From positions 62,001 to 126,000 of the forward strand of contig NZ_BRZC01000001.1 of assembly GCF_030268005.1 (NCBI RefSeq): a DNA stretch of 64,000 bases. The letters run 5' to 3'. This document shows, piece after piece, positions 49,576 to 61,700 of the stretch (position 1 is the stretch's first letter; each line of letters opens with the position of its first letter). Made by a program: the position numbers and the translations under genes. Under the pieces are notes generated by a model. That model was not told where the DNA came from. It saw only the letters and a program-made list of their open reading frames with translations, and did no database searches. The DNA is from Microbacterium arabinogalactanolyticum. Its GTDB lineage: Bacteria; Actinomycetota; Actinomycetes; Actinomycetales; Microbacteriaceae.

Positions 49576-52500
49576 ATGAGACTGATGACGTGGGTGCGTG
49601 CGCGTCCGAAGACCCTTGCCGCCACCGCCGGCGTGCTCGTCGGCAGCGTGGTCCTCACGGGCATGGCCCTCGCCTATGACGGCCTCCCCACGGCCAAGGT
49701 CGAGCTCAACGACGCGGGCGTCTGGCTGACCAAGTCGTCGAAGCTGCTCGTCGGCCACTTCAATCACGAGTCCACGGTGCTCGACGGCGGCCTGCGCACG
49801 AGCAGCGAGAACTACGACATCCTGCAGAACGGCCCGACCGTGCTGGTCGTCGATCACGGCAACTCCACGCTGACCGCGGTCGACCCCGCCAACGTCTCCC
49901 TCACCGACAGCGCGACGATCCCCGGAGACGCGAAGATCGCGCTCGGCGACCGCACCGCGGCGGTGCTGGATCGCGCATCCGGGTCTCTCTGGGTGCTCGG
50001 CGCGAGCGAGATCGCCGGTTTCGACATCAAGGGCGCGGACCCGGTCGCCAAGCTCGGCGCGGACGCCGACGTCACTGTCGCGCACGACGGCACCGTGTTC
50101 GCGGTGTCCCCGAAGGACGGCGACATCGTCACCGTCCCGGTCGACGATCAGGGCGCCGCGCTCGAGCCGAAGACCTCCGCGCTGGACGGCGTCAAGGGCG
50201 CCTCCGAGCCCACCATCACCGCCGTCGGCGACGTGCCGGTCGTGCTGAACCCCTCGGACGGGACCGTCCTGACCGCCGGCGTGCGCACCGAGCTCAAGGA
50301 CGCGAAGGATGCCGTGCTCCAGCAGGCATCCGCCACTACGGATGCCGTGGCCGTCGCGACCTCCGCCGGTCTGGTCCGCGTTCCCCTGCACGGTGGCGAG
50401 GCCACGACGGTGAAGGCGGGCGGCACGGGCGCGCCCGCCGCCCCGGTGTTCCTCGAGGGCTGCACTTACGGCGCCTGGGGCGGCTCGGCCCGCTTCGTGC
50501 GCGACTGCGCGGGGGAGCGCGACGACGTCACCGCGAAGATCCCCGGCGCGGAGAGGAGCACCCGTCTGATGTTCCGCGTCAACCGCGACGTGATCGTGCT
50601 CAACGACGTGATCGGCGGCGAGGCCTGGCTGGCCGACGAGAGCCTGCAGCGCGTCGACGATTGGAGCATCCTGACCCCGCCCGAGGGCGAGACCGAGGAC
50701 ACTGACGAGTCCACCCAGGAGACCGTCGAGACCTCGCTCCCCGAGCGCAAGGAGGAGAACACGCCTCCGGTGGCCGAGGACGACAGGCTCGGCGTCCGTC
50801 CCGGAGGCACGACGCTGCTGCCGGTGCTCGACAACGACAACGACTCGGACGGCGACGTGCTGGTCGCGACTCTGGCCGGAGCCCAGCCGTCGGTCGGCGA
50901 GGTGCAGCCGATCCTGAACGGTGCGGCGCTGCAGATCATGGCCCCCGACGATGCGTCGGGAACAGCGGCGTTCACCTACCAGGTGGATGACGGCCGTGCC
51001 AACGGCACCGACACCGCCACGGTAACCGCGACGGTGTACGACTGGGACACCAACACCGCACCCAAGCAGAAGCGCAAGCCCAAGACCTCCGTCGAGTCGG
51101 GCGGGACGCTGTCGTACAACGTGCTGCAGGACTGGATCGACCCCGAGGGCGACGACCTCTACCTCAAGAGCGTCGTCGCGGCCGACGGGGACGAGGTCGA
51201 GTTCACGACCGACGGCCAGATGACCTATCGCGCGGTGGGCAGCCTGCAGGGTCGCAAGGAGATCGAGGTCGCAGTCGCGGACGCCCTGGGCGAGGCCGCC
51301 ACGGGCACGATCATCCTCGACGTCAAGCCGGCCGGGACGACCGCGCCCGTCACCAACGCCGACCACATCGTGACCCGGGTGGGCGAGACCGCGACGGTGG
51401 CGCCGCTGGCCAACGATTCCAGCTCCGGCCGCGACGAGCTGCGGCTCACCCGCGTCGAACCGCTCGACGGCGTGACCGTCCTGCCGGACTACCCGAAGAA
51501 GCAGTTCGCCTTCAAGTCGAACGCGCCCGGCGTCTACTACGTGCAGTATCAGGCGTCGGCGGGCCAGGCGGATGCCAAGGGCATCGTGCGCGTCGATGTG
51601 CTCGACAAGCAGGAATCGGAGCTCCCCCCGGTCGCCGTGCGCGATGTCGCCCTCTTGCCGACGGGCAAGGAGGCGCTGGTCGGCGTGCTCGCGAACGACT
51701 CCGACCCCGCGGGCGGCGTGCTGGTCGTGCAGTCCGTCTCCGTGCCTCCGCATGGCGGCGTCGCGGTGTCGGTGCTGAACCACGAGACCCTGCGGATCAC
51801 CGATCAGGGCGCTCTCGACGAGCCGGTCAAGATCACGTACCGCATCTCGAACGGATCGAAGTCGGCGGAGGGCGACGTGACGGTGGTGCCGATCCCCGCT
51901 CCGTCCAAGATCACGCCGCCGGTCACGCACGACGACGAGGCCGTCGTCCGCGTCGGCGACGTCGTGACGATCCCCGTGCTCGCCAACGACGTGCACCCCA
52001 ACGGTGACGTGATGCACGTCGCACCGGACCTGGTCGAGCCGCTGGTGGACCCGAAGGACGGCGAGGCGTTCGTCTCGCAGGACTCCGTGCGCTTCCGCGC
52101 CGGCAAGCAGCCCGGCACGGTGTACCTCACCTACGAGGCCGTCGACTCGATGGGGCAGAAGGCGGGCGGCCACGTCACGGTGCAGGTCCTCCCCGTCGAC
52201 GGCGAGGTCAACGCGCCGCCTCGCCCGCGCGACCTGACAGCGCGCGTCCTGGCCGGCACCAGCATCCGCATCCCGGTCCCGCTCGACGGGATCGACGTGG
52301 ACGGCGACTCGGTCGAGCTGCTCGGCCAGGACATCGCCCCGACCAAGGGGCGGATCACCGAGACCGGCGGCGACTTCCTGGAGTACGAGGCCTTCAAGGG
52401 GTCCACAGGTGTCGACACCATCGTCTACCGGGTGCGCGATCGCCTGGGAGGCGAGGGCACGGCGACGATCCGGGTCGGCATCGCCCCCGCCGAGGCGACC

Positions 52501-55500
52501 AACCAGGCGCCGTTCGCGGTGAAGGACACCGTGGTGGTGCGCCCGGGCCGCTCGGTGGCCGTCCCGGTGCTGGCGAACGACTCCGATCCCGAGGGCGATG
52601 AGATCCGCCTGGTGAAGGACGGCATCGAAGTCCCCAAGGACTCCGGCATGACGGCGAAGGCGTCCGGCGACCGCGTCGTCGTCAAGGTCCCCGACCGCGA
52701 GCTCGATGCATCGCTGCAGTACACGATCCGCGACTCCAAGGGCGCCGAGGCGGATGCTCCGATCCTCGTCACCGTCGACAAGGACGTCCCGCTCATGACC
52801 CCGGTCGCGCGCGACGACCGCCTGCGCGTCGAGGACCTCGAGGATTCGCTCTCCGCCGACATCGACATCCTCGCCAACGACGAGGACCCGGACGGCACGG
52901 TCGAGGGACTGAAGGTGGCCGTCGACGGCGGTGCGAAGCTGGTCGGCGACCGCAAGGTCCGCGTGAGCGTGACCGACCAGCGTCAGCTGATCCGGTACAC
53001 CGTGACCGACCAGGACGAGCAGACAGCTTCGGCGTTCATCTTCGTCCCCGCGCTCAGCGAGCTGCGTCCGGCGTTGCGCTCGACCAAGCCGGTCGAGGTC
53101 AAGAGCGGCGAGACGAAGGTGCTCGAGCTCGCCGACTACGTCACCGTCGCCGGCGGCGGGAACGTGCGTCTCACGGAGGCGTCGAAGGTGAGCGCCGGTC
53201 ACGGCAACGGAGACACCCTGATCCAGGATGAGACCACGCTGGTCTACACGTCCGAGAAGGGCTACTTCGGCAAGGACTCGCTGAGCTTCGAGGTCACGGA
53301 CGGGAAGACCGTCGAAGACCCCGAGGGTCGCAAGAGCACCCTGTCGATCCCGATCACGGTGCTGCCGCCTGACAACCAGCCGCCGGTGTTCGTGAACGGC
53401 CAGATCGACGTCGCGCCCGGCGAGGAGGCGACGTCCATCGACCTCGCCGCGCTGACCACCGATCCGGACAAGGGCGATGCGGGGAAGATCCGCTACAGCA
53501 TCACCGATCGCCCCGGCGACGGCCTGAACGCGCGCCTGGACGGGAGCAAGCTCCTGGTCGATGCGTCGGCGACCACGCCCAAGGGCACGACCGCGACCGT
53601 CGGGCTGAGCATCACGGACGGCACCACGGAGGCTGTCGAAGGCAGCGTGACGGTCACGGTGACGGCATCCACTCGCCCGCTCGCCGTCGCCGGTCCGGAC
53701 AACGTCGACGAGGCGGACCAGGGCAAGACGATCACCGTCCCGGTGCTGCAGAACGACATCAATCCCTTCGAGGCCGACGGGAAGCCCCTGAAGGTCCTCT
53801 CCGCGGACCGCGAGAGCGGCAACGGCGACGCGCGGGTCGTGGGCGACCGCGTCGAGGTCACCCCGGCATCGGACTTCGTGGGCGTGATGGTGGTGCGGTA
53901 TCGGATCCAGGATGCGACGAAGGACCCTGATCGTGAGGTGGACGGCCGCATCACCGTGACGGTGCAGGGCGTGCCGGATGCTCCGGGTGTGCCGCGGGTG
54001 ACGACGGTCGAGGACCGCACGGTGGTGCTGAACTGGTCGGCTCCGTCGAACAACGGAGCCGAGATCGACCACTACACGGTCACCTCCGTGGGCGGGCGTT
54101 CGTACACCAAGACGTGCACGTCGACGACGTGCACCCTGGACGGGCTGACGAACAACGTCGAGTACACCTTCCAGGTGACCGCGCACAACCGCGTGGGTGA
54201 CGGTCCCGCGTCTCCGGCATCCGAGCCCGCACGTCCGGATGTGCGTCCGGAGACGCCGCTGCCGCCGAAGCTGGTGTTCGGTGACAAGTCTCTGAAGGTG
54301 TCGTGGACTCCTCCGCAGTCGAATGGTTCGCCGGTGGATGCGTACACGCTGCAGATCTCTCCTGCGCCGCTGAGCGGTTCCTCGGAGCGGAAGGTCGGCA
54401 ATGTCACGTCGCTGACGTGGGATGGCCTGGAGAACGGCACGAACTACCAGGTGCGGGTGCAGGCGCACAACCAGGCGCCCGACCCCTCCGACTACAGCGT
54501 CTGGTCCCTGGGCGAGACGCCCGCGGGCGTCCCGGGCACGGTCGCGGCTCCCACGGTGAGCAGTGCTCCGTCGGTCGGCAGCGAGGCGCAGATGACGGTT
54601 CGCTGGGGCGATGCCGACCCGAACGGCGATGCGGTCAAGAACTACGACCTGCTGATCTACCGCGGCGGTTCGCTGTTCCAGACCCTGGCGGTGGGCACCG
54701 CGACGTCGAAGACCGTCTCCGTCCCGACGAACTCTTCCGACTACACCTACGCGGTGAAGGCGACGAACAAGGCCGGCACGAGCGCCGCGAGCCCGCAGTC
54801 CACTCCGCAGCGTGCGTTCGGATCTCCTGGGGCGCCGACGAACGTGAAGGCGACGCCGGGGGATCAGAAGATCGCCGTGACCTTCACCAAGCCCGACTTC
54901 AACGGGGCGAAGGACGGTGAGGTCCGCTACCAGTACTCGCTCTCGGGAGGGGCGTGGACGAACTGGAACGGCAGCAGCACGATCCCGGCGAACAACGGAA
55001 CCGACTACACCGTCAAGCTGCGCGCGTACTCGGTGGTCGGCGGTCAGCAGTCCCAGCCGGGTGCGGCGTCCGCTGCATCCAACACTGTGCGTCCCTATGG
55101 CACTCCGCATCCGCCGACGGGCTCCGCCTCGAAGTCCGGCGATCAGCAGATCAAGCTCACCTGGAACGCCGGCGGCTCCGACAACGGCTACCCCGTCACC
55201 ACGTACATCAGCGTGGACGGCGGTGGCTGGCAGAAGGTCGCCACCACCGGCAGCAGGATCGTCGGCAACGGCTACAACCAGACGCACAGCATCCGGGTCA
55301 AGGCCGTCGCCAGCCCGGGCGGCGAGTCGCTCTCGCCGACGTACAGCGCCACCACGAGTGCGCCGCCGTCACCCAAGATCTGGGTCACGAAGGGCGACTA
55401 CGTGAGCGGCTGCGTGAACGGCTGCTACAAGTTCAAGGTCAACTGGGAGAACGCCAACCTCGGCAGCGTCACTGTCAAGTGCATGAAGGACGCCGGGCAG

Positions 55501-55650
55501 ATCGGCTCTTACGCCTACCCCGTGAGCATGAACGGCACTGGCAGCGCACAACTCAACTGCTGGCAGGGCAGCGACAACCTCAACGTGTGGGTCGACGTCG
55601 TGGGCTGGGGCGACAGCGTCGACACCGAGAAACGGTACTGGGCGAAATAA
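49576..55650 (+). CDS. Giant Ig-like/fibronectin III envelope protein, copy 2
   Basis: A 2024-residue paralogue of its neighbours with the same build: membrane/signal segment (residues 13-34), propeller-like region to about 368, acidic linker, 11 Ig/cadherin-like domains, five fibronectin III domains from residue 1466, and a 90-residue tip from about 1934. In propeller and Ig domains it is closest to copy 3 (both have LGVRPGGTT where copy 1 has DPDLGARPGGTT). Its third fibronectin domain is nearly identical to that of copy 1, and its second to that of copy 3, which suggests recombination among copies. The tip (SGCVNGCYKFKV, VKCMKD, LNCWQG) keeps four Cys but little else. Preceded by its own promoter and palindromic element. 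Confidence 0.9.
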   Translation: MRLMTWVRARPKTLAATAGVLVGSVVLTGMALAYDGLPTAKVELNDAGVWLTKSSKLLVGHFNHESTVLDGGLRTSSENYDILQNGPTVLVVDHGNSTLTAVDPANVSLTDSATIPGDAKIALGDRTAAVLDRASGSLWVLGASEIAGFDIKGADPVAKLGADADVTVAHDGTVFAVSPKDGDIVTVPVDDQGAALEPKTSALDGVKGASEPTITAVGDVPVVLNPSDGTVLTAGVRTELKDAKDAVLQQASATTDAVAVATSAGLVRVPLHGGEATTVKAGGTGAPAAPVFLEGCTYGAWGGSARFVRDCAGERDDVTAKIPGAERSTRLMFRVNRDVIVLNDVIGGEAWLADESLQRVDDWSILTPPEGETEDTDESTQETVETSLPERKEENTPPVAEDDRLGVRPGGTTLLPVLDNDNDSDGDVLVATLAGAQPSVGEVQPILNGAALQIMAPDDASGTAAFTYQVDDGRANGTDTATVTATVYDWDTNTAPKQKRKPKTSVESGGTLSYNVLQDWIDPEGDDLYLKSVVAADGDEVEFTTDGQMTYRAVGSLQGRKEIEVAVADALGEAATGTIILDVKPAGTTAPVTNADHIVTRVGETATVAPLANDSSSGRDELRLTRVEPLDGVTVLPDYPKKQFAFKSNAPGVYYVQYQASAGQADAKGIVRVDVLDKQESELPPVAVRDVALLPTGKEALVGVLANDSDPAGGVLVVQSVSVPPHGGVAVSVLNHETLRITDQGALDEPVKITYRISNGSKSAEGDVTVVPIPAPSKITPPVTHDDEAVVRVGDVVTIPVLANDVHPNGDVMHVAPDLVEPLVDPKDGEAFVSQDSVRFRAGKQPGTVYLTYEAVDSMGQKAGGHVTVQVLPVDGEVNAPPRPRDLTARVLAGTSIRIPVPLDGIDVDGDSVELLGQDIAPTKGRITETGGDFLEYEAFKGSTGVDTIVYRVRDRLGGEGTATIRVGIAPAEATNQAPFAVKDTVVVRPGRSVAVPVLANDSDPEGDEIRLVKDGIEVPKDSGMTAKASGDRVVVKVPDRELDASLQYTIRDSKGAEADAPILVTVDKDVPLMTPVARDDRLRVEDLEDSLSADIDILANDEDPDGTVEGLKVAVDGGAKLVGDRKVRVSVTDQRQLIRYTVTDQDEQTASAFIFVPALSELRPALRSTKPVEVKSGETKVLELADYVTVAGGGNVRLTEASKVSAGHGNGDTLIQDETTLVYTSEKGYFGKDSLSFEVTDGKTVEDPEGRKSTLSIPITVLPPDNQPPVFVNGQIDVAPGEEATSIDLAALTTDPDKGDAGKIRYSITDRPGDGLNARLDGSKLLVDASATTPKGTTATVGLSITDGTTEAVEGSVTVTVTASTRPLAVAGPDNVDEADQGKTITVPVLQNDINPFEADGKPLKVLSADRESGNGDARVVGDRVEVTPASDFVGVMVVRYRIQDATKDPDREVDGRITVTVQGVPDAPGVPRVTTVEDRTVVLNWSAPSNNGAEIDHYTVTSVGGRSYTKTCTSTTCTLDGLTNNVEYTFQVTAHNRVGDGPASPASEPARPDVRPETPLPPKLVFGDKSLKVSWTPPQSNGSPVDAYTLQISPAPLSGSSERKVGNVTSLTWDGLENGTNYQVRVQAHNQAPDPSDYSVWSLGETPAGVPGTVAAPTVSSAPSVGSEAQMTVRWGDADPNGDAVKNYDLLIYRGGSLFQTLAVGTATSKTVSVPTNSSDYTYAVKATNKAGTSAASPQSTPQRAFGSPGAPTNVKATPGDQKIAVTFTKPDFNGAKDGEVRYQYSLSGGAWTNWNGSSTIPANNGTDYTVKLRAYSVVGGQQSQPGAASAASNTVRPYGTPHPPTGSASKSGDQQIKLTWNAGGSDNGYPVTTYISVDGGGWQKVATTGSRIVGNGYNQTHSIRVKAVASPGGESLSPTYSATTSAPPSPKIWVTKGDYVSGCVNGCYKFKVNWENANLGSVTVKCMKDAGQIGSYAYPVSMNGTGSAQLNCWQGSDNLNVWVDVVGWGDSVDTEKRYWAK

Positions 55651-55703
55651 TCGGGCCCGACGCGACGCAGTCCGACGACACCCGCGGGTGAGCGCCCGGG
55701 GGC

Positions 55704-55723
55704 ACGGGTAGTCCTGCCCATGC
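55704..55723. promoter_or_regulatory. Conserved palindromic element before giant gene copy 3
   Basis: ACGGGTAGTCCTGCCCATGC matches the element at 49479-49498 at 17 of 20 positions and lies at the same distance (31 nt) from the -10 box. The flanking bases between element and -10 box are not conserved, which argues for selection on the element itself. Confidence 0.6.
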
Positions 55724-55754
55724 TCCGGCCATGGGGCGGGGCCGGTATGCCGGT

Positions 55755-55760
55755 TACAAT
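55755..55760 (+). promoter_or_regulatory. -10 box of giant gene copy 3
   Basis: TACAAT is followed by GACACGGGC as in copy 2. GGGGGGAG 7 nt before the ATG is the ribosome-binding site. Confidence 0.55.
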
Positions 55761-55792
55761 GACACGGGCCGATCCCGGGGGGAGACAACGGA

Positions 55793-58700
55793 ATGAGACT
55801 GCTGTCATGGGTGCGCGGGCGTCCGAAGGCGCTCGCTGCGACGGCCGGCGTCGTCGTCGGCAGCGTGGTGCTCACCGGCATGGCACTCGCCTATGACGGA
55901 CTCCCCACCGCCAAGGTCGACCTCAACGACGCGGGTGTCTGGCTGACCAAGTCCTCGGCACTGCTCGTGGGGCATTTCAATCACGAGTCCACCGTGCTCG
56001 ACGGCGGTCTGCGCACGAGCAGCGAGAACTACGACATCCTGCAGCAGAGTCAGACCGTGCTCGTGGTCGACCACGGCAACTCCACGCTGACCGCGATCGA
56101 CACCGCCAACGTCTCGCTGACCGACAGCACCACCATCCCCGGCGATGCGAAGGTCGCGCTCGGCGACCACACCGCGGCCGTGCTGGATCGCAAGTCGGGT
56201 GCGCTCTGGGTGCTCGGCGCCGCCGACATCGCCGGGTTCGACGTGAAGGCGACCGATCCGGTCGCGAAGCTCGGCAAGGACGCCGATGTCACGGTCGGCC
56301 AGGACGGCACCGTGTTCGCCGTATCGGCGGAGGACGGCGAGATCATCACGATCCCCGTCGACGCCCAGGGCTCGCCGCTGGAACCGAAGACCTCCTCCGT
56401 GGACGGCGTCAAGGACGCGTCCGAGCCCTCGATCACCGCTGTCGGCGACGTGCCGGTGGTGCTCAACCCCTCCGATGGCTTCGTCGCGGCGCCCGGCGGG
56501 GTGCACGCGCGGATCGACGATGCGAAGGATGCCGTGCTGCAGCAGGCATCCGCCGCGACCGACGCCGTCGCGGTCGCGACGCCGTCGGGACTGATCCGCG
56601 TTCCGCTGAACGGCGGCGAGGCCAGCACCGTCAAGGCCGGGGGATCGGGAATCCCCGCGGCGCCCGTGTTCCTCCAGGGCTGCACCTACGGCGCCTGGGG
56701 AGGCTCGGCCCGGTTCCTCCGCGACTGCGCAGGCAAGCAGGACGACGTCTCCGCGAAGATTCCCGGTGGTGAGCGCAGCTCGCGACTGATGTTCCGTGTG
56801 AACCGCGACGTGATCGTGCTCAACGACGTGATCGGCGGCGAGGCCTGGCTGGCCGACGACAGCCTGCAGCGCGTCGATGACTGGAGCATCCTGACGCCTC
56901 CCGAGGGTGAGGCCGAGGACCAGGAGGAGACCACGCAGGAGACCGTGGAGACCTCGCTTCCGGAGCGCAAGCCCGAGAACACGCCGCCGGTGGCGGAAGA
57001 CGACAAACTCGGCGTGCGGCCGGGCGGCACCACCATGCTGCCGGTGCTGGACAACGACAACGATCCCGACGGCGACGTGCTGGTCGCGACCCTCGCCGGC
57101 GCGCAGCCGTCCATCGGTGAGGTGCAGCCGATCCTGAACGGCGGTGCCCTGCAGATCATGGCGCCGAAGGAGGCCAGCGGCACGGCGACCTTCACGTACC
57201 AGGTCGACGACGGCCGTGAGAACGGCACCGACACCGCCACGGTCACCGCGACGGTGTACGACTGGGACACCAACAGCGCTCCCAAGCCCAAGCGCAAGAC
57301 CAAGCTGTCGGTCGAGGCCGGCGGCACGCTGTCCTACAACGTGCTCCCTGACTGGATCGACCCCGAGGGTGACGACGTCTACCTGCAGCAGGTCGTGGCG
57401 GCACCCGGCGATGAGGTCGAGTACACCACCGACGGCCAGATCACGTATCGCGCCGTGGGCAGCCTGCAGGGTCGCAAGGAGGTCTCGATCGTCGTGGCGG
57501 ATGCCCTCGGCGAGACCGCGAACGGCACGATCCAGCTCGACGTGAAGCCGGCCGGCGGCACGGTGCCCGTCACGAACGCCGACCACGTCGTCACCCGTGT
57601 CGGGGAGACGGCGACGGTCTCTCCCACCGCGAACGACACCAGCACCGCACGCGACGACCTGCGCCTGACGCGCGTCGAGCCGCTCAGCGGCGTGACGATC
57701 GTGCCGGACTACCCGAAGAAGCAGTTCACGTTCGAGTCGAACGCGCCAGGCGTCTACTACGTGCAGTACCAGGTGTCGGCGGGTCAGGCCGACGCCAAGG
57801 GCATCGTGCGCATCGATGTGCTCGACAAGCAGGAGTCCGAGCTGCCGCCGGTCGCCGTGCGCGACGTGGCCCTGCTCCCCAAGGGCAGCGAGGCGCTGGT
57901 CGGCGTGCTCGCGAACGACTCCGACCCCGCCGGCGGCGTGCTTGTCGTGCAGTCGGTGACGGTCCCGCCGCACAGCGGCATCGACGTCTCGGTGCTGAAC
58001 CACGAGACGCTGCGCATCGGTGACCAGGGCGCCCTCGACCAGCCTGTGAAGATCACCTACACGATCTCGAACGGCTCCAAGTCCGCGCAGGGGGACGTGA
58101 CGGTCATCCCGATCCCCGCACCCTCCAAGATCTCCGCACCCGTCACGCATGACGACGAAGCGGTCGTGCGTGTCGGCGACGTCGTGACGATCCCCGTGCT
58201 CGAGAACGATGTGCACCCCAACGGCGAGGCCATGCACGTCGCGCCGAAGCTGATCGAGCCGCTGGTCGACCCGAAGGACGGCGAGGCGTTCGTCTCGCAG
58301 GACACCGTGCGCTTCCGCGCGGCGAACCAGCCCGGCACCGTCTACCTGACGTACGAGGCCGTCGACGCCATGGGGCAGAAGGCCGGCGGTCACATCACGA
58401 TCCAGGTGCTGGCGAAGGATGCCGGCGTCAACGCGCCTCCGCACCCGCATGACCTCACGGCGCGGGCGCTGGCGGGCACCAGCATCCGCATCCCGATCCC
58501 GCTCGATGGGATCGACACCGACGGCGACTCCGTCGAGCTGCTCGGTCAGGACGTCGCTCCGATCAAGGGCCGCATCACCGAGACCGGCGGCAACTTCCTT
58601 CAGTACGACGCGTTCCAGGGCTCCACCGGCGTCGACACCGTCGTCTACCGGGTGCGTGATCGCCTCGGCGCCGAGGGCACGGCCACGATCCGCATCGGCA

Positions 58701-61700
58701 TCGCACCTCCCGAGGCGACCAACCAGGCCCCGTACGCCGTGAAGGATGCCGTGGTCGTGCGTCCCGGCCGCTCGGTGGCGGTCCCGGTGCTGGCGAACGA
58801 CTCCGATCCCGAGGGCGATGAGATCCGCCTGGTGAAGAACGGCATCGAAGTCCCCAAGGACTCCGGGATGACCGCGAAGGCATCCGGCGACCGCGTGATC
58901 GTGAAGGTGCCGGACAAGGAGATGGAGGCGTCGCTGGAGTACACGATCCGCGACGCGAAGGGCGCCGAAGCGACCGCCCCCATCCTCGTGACGGTCGACA
59001 AGGATGTTCCGCTGATCCCGCCCATCGCCCGTGATGACCGGCTCCGGGTGGAGGACCTGAAGGATTCCCTCACCGCCGACATCGACATCCTCGCCAACGA
59101 CGAGGACCCCGACGGCACGGTCGACGGGCTCAAGGTCACGGTCGACTCCGGCGCCAAGCTCGTCGACGCCCGCAAGGCCCGGGTCACGGTCACCGACCAG
59201 CGTCAGTTGATCCGGTACACGATCACCGACCAGGACGAGCAGGAAGCGTCCGCGTTCATCTTCGTGCCCTCGCTCGACGAGCTCGGACCGGCACTGCGCT
59301 CGACCAAACCGGTCGAGGTCAAGAGCGGCGAGACGAAGCAGCTCAAGCTCTCCGACTACGTCGCGGTCGCGGGTGGCGGCAGTGTGCGCCTGACGGAGGC
59401 ATCCAAGGTCAGCGCCGCCCATGCCAACGGCGACAACCTGATCAAGGACGAGACCACGCTCGTGTACACGTCGAAGAAGGGCTTCTTCGGCGACGACGCG
59501 CTCAACTTCGAGGTGACCGACGGCAAGACGCTGGAGGACCCGAAGGGGCGTCGCAGCACGCTGTCGATTCCGATCACCGTGCTGCCCCCGGAGAACCAGC
59601 CGCCCGTGTTCGTCAACGGTCAGGTCGACGTCGCGCCGGGGGAGAAGGCGACGTCGCTGGACCTCGCCGCGCTCACCACGGACCCGGACAAGGCGGATGC
59701 CGGGAAGATCCAGTACCGGATCTCGAAGCAGCCCGGCGACGGCATCAATGCGCGACTGGAGGGCACCCGGCTCCTCGTGGACGCCTCCTCGAGCACACCC
59801 AAGGGCACGAACGCGATGGTGTCGCTGAGCATCACCGACGGCACGACCGAGCCCGTCGAGGGCAACGTCTCCGTGAACGTCACGGCATCCACGCGCAGCC
59901 TCGCCGTGGCGAGCCCCGACACCCTCGACGAGGCCGATCAGGGCAAGACCTACAAGATCCCGGTCCTGACCAACGACATCAACCCGTTCGCCGACGAGGG
60001 CACGCCCCTGAAGCTGCTCTCGGCCGAGCGTGAGAGCGGCGACGGCACCGCTCGCGTGGTCGGCGACCAGGTGGAGATCACCCCCGGTGCGAAGTTCGTG
60101 GGTGTGATGGTGGTGCGGTATCGCATTCAGGATGCGACGAAGGACCCCGACCGTGAGGTCGACGGCCGCATCACCGTGACGGTGCAGGGCGTCCCCGACG
60201 CACCCGGTGTGCCGCGGGTGACGACGGTCGAGGATCGCACGGTGGTGCTGAACTGGTCGGCCCCGTCGAACAACGGCGCCGAGATCGACCACTACACGGT
60301 CACCTCCACCGGCGGCCGGCCGTACACGAAGACCTGCCAGACCACCACCTGCACGCTGGACGGGCTCGTCAACAACGTCGAGTACACCTTCAAGGTCACG
60401 GCGCACAACCGCGTGGGCGACGGTCCGGCCTCCCCGTTGTCGGAGCCTGCGCGCCCGGATGTGCGTCCGGAGCGGCCTCAGCCGCCGAAGCTGGTGTTCG
60501 GCGACAAGTCGTTGAAGGTGTCGTGGACTCCTCCGCAGTCGAACGGTTCTCCGGTCGACTCCTACACGCTGCAGATCTCGCCCGCCCCGCTGAGCGGTTC
60601 TTCGGAGCGGAAGGTCGGCAATGTCACGTCGCTGACGTGGGATGGGCTGGAGAACGGCACGAACTATCAGGTGCAGGTGCAGGCGCACAACCAGGCACCC
60701 GATCCCTCCGACTACAGCCTCTGGTCGCTCGGAGAGACGCCCGCAGGCGTCCCGGGCACTGTTCCGGCCCCGACCGTCGTCAGCGCGCCGTCCGTCGGCA
60801 CCGAAGCCCAGATGACCGTCCGGTGGACGGCGGCAGACCCGAACGGCGACGCGATCAAGAACTACGATCTGCTCGTCTACCGCGGCGGTGCGCTCTACCA
60901 GACCCTCCCTGCCGGGACCGCGACGTCGAAGACGGTGACCGTTCCGACGAACTCCTCCGACTACACCTACGCGGTGAAGGCGACGAACAAGGCGGGCACG
61001 AGCGATGCCGGTCCGCAGTCCGCGCCGCAGCGCGCGTTCGGCAAGCCTGGGGCGCCGACCAACGTGGTCGCCCGAGAGGGTGACCGGATCATCCTGGTCA
61101 ACTTCGTCATGCCCGAGTCCGCACTCAACGGCGCGAACAGCAACGAGATCCGCTACCAGTACCTGATCACGGGCGGTGCCTGGACGAACTGGGACGGCAC
61201 CAGCGCGATCCCGGCGAACAACGGCACGGGCTACACCGTTCAGGTGCGGGCGTACTCCGTGGTCGGCGGCCAGCAGTCCCAGCCCGGTAACGCGTCCGCT
61301 CCGTCGAACCAGGTGATTCCCTACGGCGCCCCCTTCGCTCCGACCGGATCGGCATCGAAGTCGGGTGACAAGGCCATCCTGCTCACCTGGAACGCCAACG
61401 GCTCGTACAACGGCCGACCCATCACGACGTACATCAACGTGGACGGCAACGGATGGGAGAAGGTGGCTTCCAGCGGCAGCCGCACCGTCGGCAACGGCTA
61501 CGACCAGACGCACAAGATCCGGGTCAAGGCAGTCGCCTCACAGGGTGGCGAGGCACTGTCGCCGGTGTACGACGCGACCACGAGCCCACAGCCGATCAAG
61601 GCGAGCCTCGGACCGGGCGCGGCGGTGAGCGGATGCTCCGCCGTGGGCGGCGGCGACTGCCACAAGTTCAGGATCACGACGACCAGTGCTTTCAAGGCCG

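Noticed and set aside
49309..55287. A nearly 2,000-codon open frame on the minus strand, opposite giant copy 2; similar ones face copies 1 (43767-48251) and 3 (55805-61513)
   Set aside because: They mirror the plus-strand codons, are rich in Arg, Gly, His and Val without domain patterns, and have no promoter or ribosome-binding site. High GC content leaves few stop codons in that frame.
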